This document shows positions 8,733-16,566 of a stretch of 64,000 nucleotides of DNA, piece by piece. Position 1 is the stretch's first letter. The number at the start of each line of letters is the position of its first letter. The DNA is from Bog-473 sp963781955 (GTDB taxonomy: Bacteria; Actinomycetota; Acidimicrobiia; Acidimicrobiales; RAAP-2). The stretch covers positions 744,001 through 808,000 of the forward strand of contig CAWAHU010000003.1 of NCBI GenBank assembly GCA_963781955.1, read 5' to 3'. Made by a program: the position numbers and the translations under genes. The notes under the pieces are model-generated. The model did no database searches. It saw only the letters and a list, made by a program, of their open reading frames with translations, and was not told where the DNA came from.

Positions 8733-9565
8733 CTCAGCTCGGCACGCCCGTGCGTGATCACCGTCGCCCCCTTCGAGCCGGCTTCGAATGCGTACCCCCG
8801 GGGCCCGGCATCATAGACGCGCACCTCCAGACGCTCCCCGATCAGGACGGGCCGGGCGAAGCGTACGGCGATCCGGGAGAGCCGCTCAGGGTCACCGTCC
8901 GCGGCGAGCGCGACCACGCCTCGCGCACAGAGCGCCATGGTGCAGAGGCCGTGCAGGAACGGCCCCTCGGCCCCGCTCCCCCGTGCGGCAGTCACGTCGA
9001 AATGGTGGGGCGACCAGTCTCCCGACACCCGTGCGTACCGGTGGGCCATGTCGTGGTCGATGTCGACCCCCCACGTGCCGACGGGGTGCGGGAGCGCGTC
9101 TTGGGGGAATGAATGATCCGGGGGTCGTCTTCCCATGTCGTCGCACGCGACGCCCAGCCACACCGTCGTCCAGAATTGCTCCACGACGATCTCGCCGGCC
9201 GAGTCGAACGTGGTGTAGCGGATGACCACCCGGGAATTGGCTCCGGCACGACGGGCACCGAGCCCCTCGGCCCACGTCCACAGCGGTTCGCCCGGCAGGA
9301 TCTGGCGCCGCACCACGAGGTCGTGCTCGCCGTGGACACCTCCGGTGGCCGCGGCCTGGAACGCGGCCGGGACGAATGCGCTCCGGCTCGCCTCCTGCGC
9401 GTCCCACAGCTGGGTGACCATGGCCCCGGGAGCCGCGACGTCGCCGCGACGGAGCCGCGGTGACGGGTCCTTGGTCGCGTCCGCGAAGTCGCGGAGGACC
9501 GGCGGGTCCAGCCGACCCGGGAAGGGGCCGACGCGCGGCCCGAGAAGCACTCCGACGTTGGACAT
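8729..9565 (-). CDS. MaoC-type (double hot-dog) enoyl-CoA hydratase/dehydratase
   Basis: The protein has 278 residues. The N-terminal half is a degenerate hot-dog domain. The C-terminal half carries the hydratase-2 signature around DWSPHHFD and the GPFLHGLCTM helix, which places Asp/His near the acyl thioester. It likely hydrates a 2-enoyl-CoA. It is co-transcribed with the Baeyer-Villiger monooxygenase (4-nt overlap), so both may act on the same degradation route (ketone to ester, acyl-CoA beta-oxidation). Confidence 0.85.
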   Translation of the reverse strand: MSNVGVLLGPRVGPFPGRLDPPVLRDFADATKDPSPRLRRGDVAAPGAMVTQLWDAQEASRSAFVPAAFQAAATGGVHGEHDLVVRRQILPGEPLWTWAEGLGARRAGANSRVVIRYTTFDSAGEIVVEQFWTTVWLGVACDDMGRRPPDHSFPQDALPHPVGTWGVDIDHDMAHRYARVSGDWSPHHFDVTAARGSGAEGPFLHGLCTMALCARGVVALAADGDPERLSRIAVRFARPVLIGERLEVRVYDAGPRGYAFEAGSKGATVITHGRAELR

Positions 9566-9626
9566 CGTGCTGGGCTCCGTGTTGCCTCCTCGGGGGAGGT
9601 CTCAGGCTATCCACTAGCCTCGGCCC

Positions 9627-10106
9627 GTGGCCGACGACCGGCAGTGCCGCGACCGGCTGGAGATCGACGACACGATCACCCGCTACTCGACCGCCCTCGA
9701 CACCCGGCGGTGGGACGACCTCGACCATGTGTTCACGCCTGACGCCGTGCTCGACTACCGGTCGGCCGGCGGGATCAAGGGCTCCTACCCCGAAGTCAAG
9801 GAGTGGCTCTCGTCGGTGCTGCCGGTGTTCTCTTGGACGCAGCACCTGGTGGTGAACCGAGCCGTGGCGCTGTCCCCCGATGGCAAGACCGCCATCTCGA
9901 CCTCGCTGTTCCACAACCCGAACGGCACCGAGATCGACGGCGCACCCTGGCTCTTCGTCGTGGGTGGCTCCTACCACGACCGTTGGGTGCGCACACCGGG
10001 GGGCTGGCGCATCCGCCACCGGGTCGAGGAGACGACCTGGTGGCAGAACCCCATGCCCGGACTCCCGGCGACCCCTCCGCCGCTGCCGCCCGACGCGCTG
10101 GTCTAG
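9627..10106 (+). CDS. NTF2-like (SnoaL) protein
   Basis: A 159-residue protein with a GTG start at 9627. It follows the SnoaL_4/NTF2 pattern: an N-terminal helix with IDDTITRYSTALDTRRWDD, then the cone-shaped beta sheet ending WRIRHRVEETTWW. Members include small hydratases, isomerases and non-catalytic pocket proteins. It is divergent from the MaoC gene across 61 bp and may share its promoter region. Substrate unknown. Confidence 0.8.
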   Translation: MADDRQCRDRLEIDDTITRYSTALDTRRWDDLDHVFTPDAVLDYRSAGGIKGSYPEVKEWLSSVLPVFSWTQHLVVNRAVALSPDGKTAISTSLFHNPNGTEIDGAPWLFVVGGSYHDRWVRTPGGWRIRHRVEETTWWQNPMPGLPATPPPLPPDALV

Positions 10107-10170
10107 CGGTACCTCGTCCGCCGTTCGTCCCCCAGCCGTCCGCCGGTCGTCAGCCGTTCGACCACCGGTG

Positions 10171-11316
10171 TCAGGCGAAGGGCTGCAGGGAGTTCCCCAC
10201 CACCCACATGCTGAAGTACTGGGAGTTGGCGCCGTAGGCCATGGCCAGGGCGGTCCGGGCACCTTCCACCTGGTGCTCGCCGGCAGCGCCGCGCACCTGG
10301 TTCGCCGCCTCGGCGAACCGCAGCAGGCCTGAGGCGCCGATCGGGTTGGAGGAGAGCACGCCGCCCGAGCAGTTCACCGGGAACGACCCGCCGAGCTCGG
10401 TCGACCCGTCGTCCACCATCTTCCACCCTTCACCCTCTTCGGCGATCAGGTGGGCCTCGAGCCACATCGGCTCGTGCCACGAGAACGGCACGTACAGCTC
10501 GGCCATGTCGAGTTGCTCACGCGGTCGCGTGATGCCGACCTGTCCGAACACGTCCTGCGCGCACTGCAGGCACGCCTGCGGGCGCACGGGGTCGCGACCC
10601 GGGAACGACGGAGGCTCGGAGCGGGAAGAGGTGCCCAAGATCCACGCGGGCGTCCGGCCCCTCGCGCCCTCGTCGTCGGTGATGACCACGGCGCAGGCAC
10701 CGTCGGAGGACGGGCACGACTCGAGGAACCGGATCGGCTCCCACATCATCGGGCTGGACTTCACCTTCTCGATCGAGATGTCCTCGATCTTGAGATGGGC
10801 GTAGGGGTTCTTGAGGGCGTTCAGGCGGTCCTTCACCGCCACCTTCCACCCGATGTGCTCGGGCGCACCCGAGCGGTGGATGTAGGAGCGGATGAACGGG
10901 GCGAACGCGCCGCCGGCGCCGAGCGAAGCCCCGCGACCGGAACCGAGCGCGAACTGCGCATTGCCCTCGGACTGCTTCTCGAACGCCACGGCGAGCACGG
11001 TCTTGTGCTTCCCGGCCTGGACATGGGAGGCCGCCACGATGGCCGTGGAACCGCCGACCGATCCGGCGGTGTGCACCCGGAACATGGGCTTGCCCACGGC
11101 ACCGAGCGCGTCCGACAGGTAGAGCTCCGGCTTCATGACGCCTTCGAAGAGGTCGGGCGCCTTGCCCAACACGACGGCGTCGACGTCCTGCATCGTCATC
11201 TGGGCGTCCTCGAGAGCGCGGAAGACCGCTTCGCGCACGAGGCCGCCGAACGAGACGTCGCGACGGCGAGTCTTGTGGTGGGTCTGCCCGACCCCGACGA
11301 CGGCGGCGGGGATCAC
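10171..11316 (-). CDS. Thiolase-like (SCP-X/Ltp type) protein lacking the catalytic Cys
   Basis: A 381-residue thiolase fold. The GTG start at 11316 was chosen because it forms a GTGA overlap with the gene upstream. At the place of the usual nucleophilic cysteine it reads HTAGSVGGSTA, so Cys is replaced by Ser, and the usual GHP motif reads SSNPIGASG. It is therefore unlikely to be a standard thiolase. Relatives such as Ltp2 act as retro-aldolases with a DUF35 partner; others serve as non-catalytic subunits. It is the last gene of the operon that starts at 16445 and lies directly behind a second thiolase-like subunit and a DUF35 protein, consistent with a heteromeric complex. Confidence 0.82.
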   Translation of the reverse strand: MIPAAVVGVGQTHHKTRRRDVSFGGLVREAVFRALEDAQMTMQDVDAVVLGKAPDLFEGVMKPELYLSDALGAVGKPMFRVHTAGSVGGSTAIVAASHVQAGKHKTVLAVAFEKQSEGNAQFALGSGRGASLGAGGAFAPFIRSYIHRSGAPEHIGWKVAVKDRLNALKNPYAHLKIEDISIEKVKSSPMMWEPIRFLESCPSSDGACAVVITDDEGARGRTPAWILGTSSRSEPPSFPGRDPVRPQACLQCAQDVFGQVGITRPREQLDMAELYVPFSWHEPMWLEAHLIAEEGEGWKMVDDGSTELGGSFPVNCSGGVLSSNPIGASGLLRFAEAANQVRGAAGEHQVEGARTALAMAYGANSQYFSMWVVGNSLQPFA

Positions 11317-12338
11317 GACCGGCCCTCCAGGATGCACACGAGGTTCTGCTGCAGGCACGGGCCGCTGGTCGAGTGGGCCAGCGCTCGCTCGACCCCGTCG
11401 AAGATGTGGTCGGCGGCGTAGCCGATGCGGCACAGGCCGGTCGCCATGATCGGGTTGGCCCTGAGCGCTCCCCCCGAGGCGTTGACGACCACCTCGTCGC
11501 CCAGGCCGAGCACCGAGCGGAGCAACAGCTCCTCATGGGTGAACGCGGCCTGGAGCTCGGCCACCTGGACCGGGGCCTCCCCGAGCCCGGCCACCTGCGC
11601 CGCGACCCTGGTCGAGGGCGAGTCGTCGAGCCGCCGGAACGACGGGCTGTGGCACTCGGTGCGGTGGTCGAAGCCGGTGATGTAGGCCGGCCGCCCGACC
11701 AGCTGCCGGGCGCGATCCCCCGTGGCCAGCACCATGGCGGCGGCACCGTCGGTGATCGGCGGCACGTCGTGGCGCCGCAGGGGCCGGCGGACGTAGTCGC
11801 CGGCCAGCAGCTCGTCGACCGTACCTTTGCCCCGCGCGCGCACCGCCACCTCGGCCATCGACCGCTCGTCTGCGATGCCAGCGGCGATCACCGCCCGGGC
11901 CTGCAGCGCGGCGAAGGTGAGGGGGTCGGCACCGATGGGGGCGAGGAAGTACGGGTCCATCTCCATCGGGTAGATCAGAGCCGGGTCGCCGGTGGACGAC
12001 CGTCCCGAGCCGGTGACGACGGCGATCTCGATGTCGCCCTCGTGAAGCCGCAGCCACGCCTCGTAGAGGGCCCAGGCGCCGTCCATCTCCACATGGCTGT
12101 CGCGCTTAGGGGGCCACGCCCCAATGGCGTCGAGGTTCCCGACGAACGAGAACGCCTGCCCGGTGATGTAGTCGCACGACCCGAGGCACGTGAAGTCGAC
12201 GTCGGCACGGGTCAGGCCGAGTGGTTCGAGCGCGCCGGTGATCGCCCGGACGAGCAACTGGGTCTCGCTCAGTTCGGTGTGGCGGACCATCTCGGTCTGG
12301 GCCCAACCCACCACGGCGATGTCGGTCGAGGTCGCCAT
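11313..12338 (-). CDS. Second thiolase-like (Ltp type) protein lacking the catalytic Cys
   Basis: A 341-residue protein. The ATG at 12338 shares one base with the DUF35 gene stop (TGATG). Thiolase-fold features include an N-terminal IAVVGWAQTEM strand and a C-terminal NASGGALRANPIMATG loop. The region that normally carries the acylated Cys reads SHVEMDGAWALYEAW and has none, and the GHP motif is NPI. Fixed pairing with the next gene and the preceding DUF35 protein suggests an obligate complex. Steroid side-chain aldolases (Ltp2-ChsH2) are the best understood model. Substrate unknown. Confidence 0.8.
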   Translation of the reverse strand: MATSTDIAVVGWAQTEMVRHTELSETQLLVRAITGALEPLGLTRADVDFTCLGSCDYITGQAFSFVGNLDAIGAWPPKRDSHVEMDGAWALYEAWLRLHEGDIEIAVVTGSGRSSTGDPALIYPMEMDPYFLAPIGADPLTFAALQARAVIAAGIADERSMAEVAVRARGKGTVDELLAGDYVRRPLRRHDVPPITDGAAAMVLATGDRARQLVGRPAYITGFDHRTECHSPSFRRLDDSPSTRVAAQVAGLGEAPVQVAELQAAFTHEELLLRSVLGLGDEVVVNASGGALRANPIMATGLCRIGYAADHIFDGVERALAHSTSGPCLQQNLVCILEGRS

Positions 12339-13327
12339 CAGAAGATCCTGTTCACGAGGTCGGGGTCGTCGACGGCGGGCTCGCCACTCGGCATCCACCC
12401 GATGAGGCTCCCCAGTGAGGCGCCCATGCCGGTGGGCGCGTCCTCGGGCGACTCGGCCGGCGATGCCCAGACGGCCGAGACACGCACACCGACGGCCACG
12501 TCGTCGACCGGGAGCTCGATCACGGGCTGGTACGTGACCACGACGTCCGTGCCGTCGAGGAGGACGAACACCCGGGCGAAGGGCTCGGTCTCGGTCTGGC
12601 CCGGGTACTGCACCGGCGTCACGATCACGAAGTTGGTGATCGTCCCGGTGTGCGGGAGGTCGACGCCGTCCTCCGCGGTGAACTCGTGGGCGTCGATGGG
12701 GCAGACGGCCCGGCCGCCGACGTACTGGCGTCCGCAGACCGGGCACGTGAACCCGAGCAGGCGCTGCTGGTGCGATGCCTCGTTGGCCAGGTCGAACACC
12801 GGCGGCACAGGGTTGCGGTAGGTGATGGAGGCGACGTAGTCCATCATCTCGACCGGCTCTGCTGCCGGTCCGAGATCCTCACCGTCGACTTCGGACTCTT
12901 CACCCGGCACGAAGCACGCGATGTCCGTGATGTGACCGACGCGTCCACCCTTCCACCGCGGCGCCACCCGCATGCCGTCGGACATCGAGTCCGGGGTGCC
13001 GGCGTCCACCGCGTGCAGCAGTGGCGTCGAAGCGCCGTCGAGGAGGACAAAGGCGAATGCGAAGGCGCGGTCGACCGGGTGCTGCTCGGTCGGCTCGGGC
13101 ACCCAGGTCCACGACTCCACGGTGCCGGCAGGACCCACCTCCACCATGTCGTGGGCAAGCTCTGCCCCGGTGGCCGGGTCCCACTCCATCGGCGGCACCA
13201 GCACCTGATCGCCACTGCGGATCCCGAGGATGCGCTTCTCGGTCAGTGCCGTCATGAATGCTCCCGTGACCGGGCCGAGGGACCGGCGGTACGGGAAAGC
13301 GATGACGGACTCCACCAGACGGGTCAT
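12338..13327 (-). CDS. Tandem DUF35 OB-fold / Zn-ribbon protein, partner of thiolase-like subunits
   Basis: A 329-residue protein with two OB-fold halves. The second is preceded by a rubredoxin-like zinc ribbon (CPVCG at about 204 and CPID about 14 residues later). DUF35 proteins bind CoA esters and scaffold thiolase or Ltp2 partners. Normal family members are about 130-150 residues, so this one is a duplication or fusion in which only one half keeps the zinc ribbon. It overlaps the next gene by one base and is separated from the sulfotransferase by 27 bp. Confidence 0.85.
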   Translation of the reverse strand: MTRLVESVIAFPYRRSLGPVTGAFMTALTEKRILGIRSGDQVLVPPMEWDPATGAELAHDMVEVGPAGTVESWTWVPEPTEQHPVDRAFAFAFVLLDGASTPLLHAVDAGTPDSMSDGMRVAPRWKGGRVGHITDIACFVPGEESEVDGEDLGPAAEPVEMMDYVASITYRNPVPPVFDLANEASHQQRLLGFTCPVCGRQYVGGRAVCPIDAHEFTAEDGVDLPHTGTITNFVIVTPVQYPGQTETEPFARVFVLLDGTDVVVTYQPVIELPVDDVAVGVRVSAVWASPAESPEDAPTGMGASLGSLIGWMPSGEPAVDDPDLVNRIF

Positions 13328-13354
13328 GGCTCCCCCTCCTTCACGCCGGCGACC

Positions 13355-14539
13355 CTACCGGACCGGCTCGGAGCTGACACCGAAACGGGTCTGGTACGTG
13401 GCGCACCGCTCGCGGAGCTGGTCCGCGTCGAGCTCGGTCTCGGCGAACGAGTAGCGGCTCCCGGACCCGCCACCGTCCCCGGGGTGGGACTCGAGGAACG
13501 ACTGCATCTTCTGACGCGTCGGTCCGGTGAGGTCCCGGTCCAGCTGGGCGTAGACCGACTCGATCGTCGCCAGCGGGTCGCGGACGAAGGCCTCGAACTG
13601 GACGTTGACCATCTGGTCGGGCGGCACGACACCGCCGTCGCACCCGGCGACGAGACGGTCGAGGCCCTCGACGATGTCGTGGGCGTATCCCGCCGCGATC
13701 TCAGGCAGCACGATGTCGTCACTGGCGATCCGGCGGAGCACGGCCGCGAGCGCGCTGACCGAGGCAATGACCTTGAGCGGGTCCCGGTGCGTGAGGATGA
13801 CCGTGGCGTCGGGGTACTCGCCCATGAGGGCCCCGAGGTGCCACAGGTGGGCCGGGGACTTGACCAACCACTGCTGCGGCGGCTGGTTGGCCTGGAGGTG
13901 CTGGAGGAACTGCCGGTGCCAGCGGTAGGTAGGTGCCAGGTCCGCCTCGTCCATGAGCCAGCGGTTGTAGTTCGGGACGCGGTACTCCGTCGGGAAGATC
14001 ATGGAGCGGAAGTCGCCGCCGGTGATGCGTACGCACTCCTGGGCCAGGCGCGCACCGAGCGGGTGGAAGGCGAGAAGGTCCGGGACCAGCGAGTCCGCCA
14101 GGTCGAGGCGCGCCTGGACGGCCTCAATGCGCGGATCGGTGTCGTAGGTGACGGGGTCGGGTGGCGGCGAGGGCACGTCGACCTCCCAGGTGAGCGGCAC
14201 CCGCAGGTCTGGGTCCTGCGCCAGGAGGTCGTAGAGGATGGTGGTCCCGGTCCGCGGCTGGCCGACGATGACGATCGGCCGGTCGACGGGGGCCGCTGCC
14301 ACCTCCGGGTGGTCCTTCCGGTAGGAGACGATGCCGAGCCGGTTCGACAGGTAGTCGTGCACCTCGCCCGCCGCGACTTCGACGCCCAACTCGTGCAGCC
14401 GGGCCTCAGTCCGCAGATCGGCGAGGAGCCGATCGAGCCCCTCCTGCCAGCTCGGTTCTCCGAAATCGTCGAGGTCGGTGGCCTCGACGGCCGCCGCGAC
14501 GATCCTCTCGAAGTCCAGCCTCTGCTCGATGCCGCTCAT
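13355..14539 (-). CDS. Sulfotransferase family protein
   Basis: A 394-residue protein. The 5'-phosphosulfate loop GQPRTGTT lies at 93-100 and the 3'-phosphate motif HRDPLKVIAS about 150 residues later. The family transfers sulfate from PAPS to hydroxyl groups, but in actinobacterial steroid or lipid clusters many members have no assigned reaction. The ATG at 14539 overlaps the upstream stop (ATGA), which defines the start within a longer open frame. It is co-transcribed with the mycofactocin-type SDR and thiolase-like genes. Confidence 0.85.
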   Translation of the reverse strand: MSGIEQRLDFERIVAAAVEATDLDDFGEPSWQEGLDRLLADLRTEARLHELGVEVAAGEVHDYLSNRLGIVSYRKDHPEVAAAPVDRPIVIVGQPRTGTTILYDLLAQDPDLRVPLTWEVDVPSPPPDPVTYDTDPRIEAVQARLDLADSLVPDLLAFHPLGARLAQECVRITGGDFRSMIFPTEYRVPNYNRWLMDEADLAPTYRWHRQFLQHLQANQPPQQWLVKSPAHLWHLGALMGEYPDATVILTHRDPLKVIASVSALAAVLRRIASDDIVLPEIAAGYAHDIVEGLDRLVAGCDGGVVPPDQMVNVQFEAFVRDPLATIESVYAQLDRDLTGPTRQKMQSFLESHPGDGGGSGSRYSFAETELDADQLRERCATYQTRFGVSSEPVR

Positions 14540-15621
14540 GAACCCCCCTTGGTGACGACGGTCGTGGACACGGTCGGCGGCTGCGGGTTGTCGAGCCACC
14601 GCAACACGACGAACCCGCGGTGCCGGCCCCCGGTGTCGATCCAATTCCCGAAGCCGGGGTCGTGTGCGGCGAGGATCACCTGCACCGTGCCCTCGGGCGA
14701 GGCAGTGGCCTCGGCGTTCGTGAGCGAGCTGGGGCGACGTCGCACATCGATGCACTCGTGCCAGATGTTCTCGGCCGTCACGCTCCAGTAGCGGGTGTCG
14801 GGAGGCGAGAACTCGAGGACCAGGGCCTCCTGCTCACCGAGGCGGAAGGTGCCGATCATGTACAGGTTGTCGGGCGTCGTGTCCGCCGCGCCGAGGTCCG
14901 CCGCCTCGGCCGTGATCAGCTCGTTGGGCATGTCGAGCAGCTCCGGCTTGATGGTCTGGTGCAACGTGGCCAGCTTCCAGATCGTCCACGCCATGGCCGT
15001 GAACTGCTCGGCCAGCACCTCGTCGGTCAGGTGCCCCACGGGGCCGGGGGTCTCGAGCGGCTGGATCTCGAAGGTGGCCAGCCGCTCTTCGAGCGGATCG
15101 GCCACGTACTGGCGGACCACGATCGACGAGGCGTCTTCGGGAACCGGGACCCAGGGCCGTCCCCCGAGGTCGGCGGCGGAGGGTTCGCCCGACGCCAGCA
15201 CGAAGGCGAAGTTCCCTTCGCCGTCGACGTCGAGGTCGCGATCCGACACGTAGGTGGCCATCGTGCGGGGTGTCAGGCCGGTTCCGGCGAGCACCTGGAA
15301 GCCGACATACGTCGAGGAGTCCCGGGCGCCGGACACCACGTAGCGGTGCCGGCCGTCGATCATGGCCAGGTGATAGGCGCCGTCGGGATTCGGGCCCCCG
15401 ACGTAGCGGGCCGCGCTGTTCATGCTGAAGAACCAGGGCGCCTCGGGGTCGACATCGAGCGAGAGCTCGGCGCACAGGGCGGTGATCCGACCGAGGACCC
15501 GGAGCCCCTCCAGCAGCTCGAGCTCGGTCTCGGCCGTCTCCGTCACCATCGTGGTCATGTCGTCGAGCATGGTGTGCACAGCACGCCAAGCCACGAGCGA
15601 GGCCGCCCCCGGGCCTTCCAT
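14536..15621 (-). CDS. DUF1214 domain-containing protein
   Basis: A 361-residue protein of the DUF1214 family. The C-terminal third carries the family pattern with EFSPPDTRYWSVTAENIW and DPGFGNWIDTGGRHRGF. The family's reaction is not established; members occur in actinobacterial steroid and terpenoid gene clusters. The ATG at 15621 shares one base with the SDR stop (TGATG). A second in-frame Met 17 codons on is possible, but the overlap favours the first. Confidence 0.8.
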   Translation of the reverse strand: MEGPGAASLVAWRAVHTMLDDMTTMVTETAETELELLEGLRVLGRITALCAELSLDVDPEAPWFFSMNSAARYVGGPNPDGAYHLAMIDGRHRYVVSGARDSSTYVGFQVLAGTGLTPRTMATYVSDRDLDVDGEGNFAFVLASGEPSAADLGGRPWVPVPEDASSIVVRQYVADPLEERLATFEIQPLETPGPVGHLTDEVLAEQFTAMAWTIWKLATLHQTIKPELLDMPNELITAEAADLGAADTTPDNLYMIGTFRLGEQEALVLEFSPPDTRYWSVTAENIWHECIDVRRRPSSLTNAEATASPEGTVQVILAAHDPGFGNWIDTGGRHRGFVVLRWLDNPQPPTVSTTVVTKGGS

Positions 15622-16445
15622 CAGCGGACCATGAACCCAGCGTCGACCGGCAGCTGCACACCGGTGATGTACTTGGCCTGGTCGGAGACCAGCCACGCGA
15701 TGGCGTCGCTGACGTCGCCGGGCTGCAGCATGGCGACGGGCATGGCGTTCTGGTAGCGGGAGGCGACGTCGCCCATGGCCTCCATCAGCGCCACGAACTC
15801 CTCGTTGGTCGTCATCATCGTCTCCACCGCGGTCGGATGGACGGTGTTGACCCGGATGTCGTGCTGGGCCAGGTTCAGCGCGTAGCCCCGCATCAACCCC
15901 ACCAACCCGGCCTTCGAGGCCGCGTATGCGTCGTAGCCGGCCACTCCCGAAGCGAAGCCCTTCAACCCCGCCGTGGAGCTCACCAGCACGATGGCGCCGC
16001 CGTTCCCGAGGCGCATCATCGTGTTCGTCGTCGCCCGGAGCGTGTTCCACGACCCGGTCAGGTTGATCTCGAGCACCTCGTGCCACACGCGGTCAGCCGA
16101 CTCGTCGGCCTCGTCACCCAGCCACGAGGTGATCCCGGCGTTGCAGATCACGATGTCCAGCCGACCGAATCGTTCCACCGTCTCCGCCACCCCTGCCCGC
16201 AGCGCGGCGAGATCCCTCACGTCTGCCTCGACCGCGACGGCGGAACGACCCGCCTTCTCGACGAGGGCACACGTGTCGTCGAGGTCCTGTCGGGAGGCCA
16301 TCGGGTAGGGAACGGTGTCGAAGTCGCGGCACACGTCGACGACAACGACGTCCGCTCCCTCCTCGGCGAGTCGCAGCGCGTGGCTCCTGCCCTGGCCCCG
16401 GGCCGCCCCGGTGATCAGCGCGACCTTCCCCTTCAACGAGCTCAC
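15621..16445 (-). CDS. Mycofactocin-coupled SDR family oxidoreductase
   Basis: A 274-residue SDR with TGAARGQG (12-19), NAG (102-104) and a YAASK active site (Tyr174, Lys178). Between strand 2 and the next helix it has the insert DFDTVPYPMASRQDL (41-55), the hallmark of SDRs with non-exchangeable NAD that pass electrons to mycofactocin. I prefer the GTG at 16445, preceded by GGGGAGGA at good spacing, over a GTG 30 nt upstream. First gene of the operon down to 10171. Mycofactocin biosynthesis genes are not in this window. Confidence 0.88.
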   Translation of the reverse strand: MSSLKGKVALITGAARGQGRSHALRLAEEGADVVVVDVCRDFDTVPYPMASRQDLDDTCALVEKAGRSAVAVEADVRDLAALRAGVAETVERFGRLDIVICNAGITSWLGDEADESADRVWHEVLEINLTGSWNTLRATTNTMMRLGNGGAIVLVSSTAGLKGFASGVAGYDAYAASKAGLVGLMRGYALNLAQHDIRVNTVHPTAVETMMTTNEEFVALMEAMGDVASRYQNAMPVAMLQPGDVSDAIAWLVSDQAKYITGVQLPVDAGFMVR

Positions 16446-16566
16446 AGCGTCCTCCCCGGTCCGGCGTCCAGACACAGCACCACGCAGGGCGCACCGAGGT
16501 CAAGTGGCGGGCACGCGATTAGCGTTCCTGCGTGCCATACGACGCGGAGCCGGCGGAGCGGATCCG

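Noticed and set aside
12650..14791. A 713-codon open frame on the plus strand
   Set aside because: It is the antisense shadow of the DUF35 and sulfotransferase genes; its Arg/Gly/His-rich composition and lack of motifs are typical of GC-rich antisense frames.
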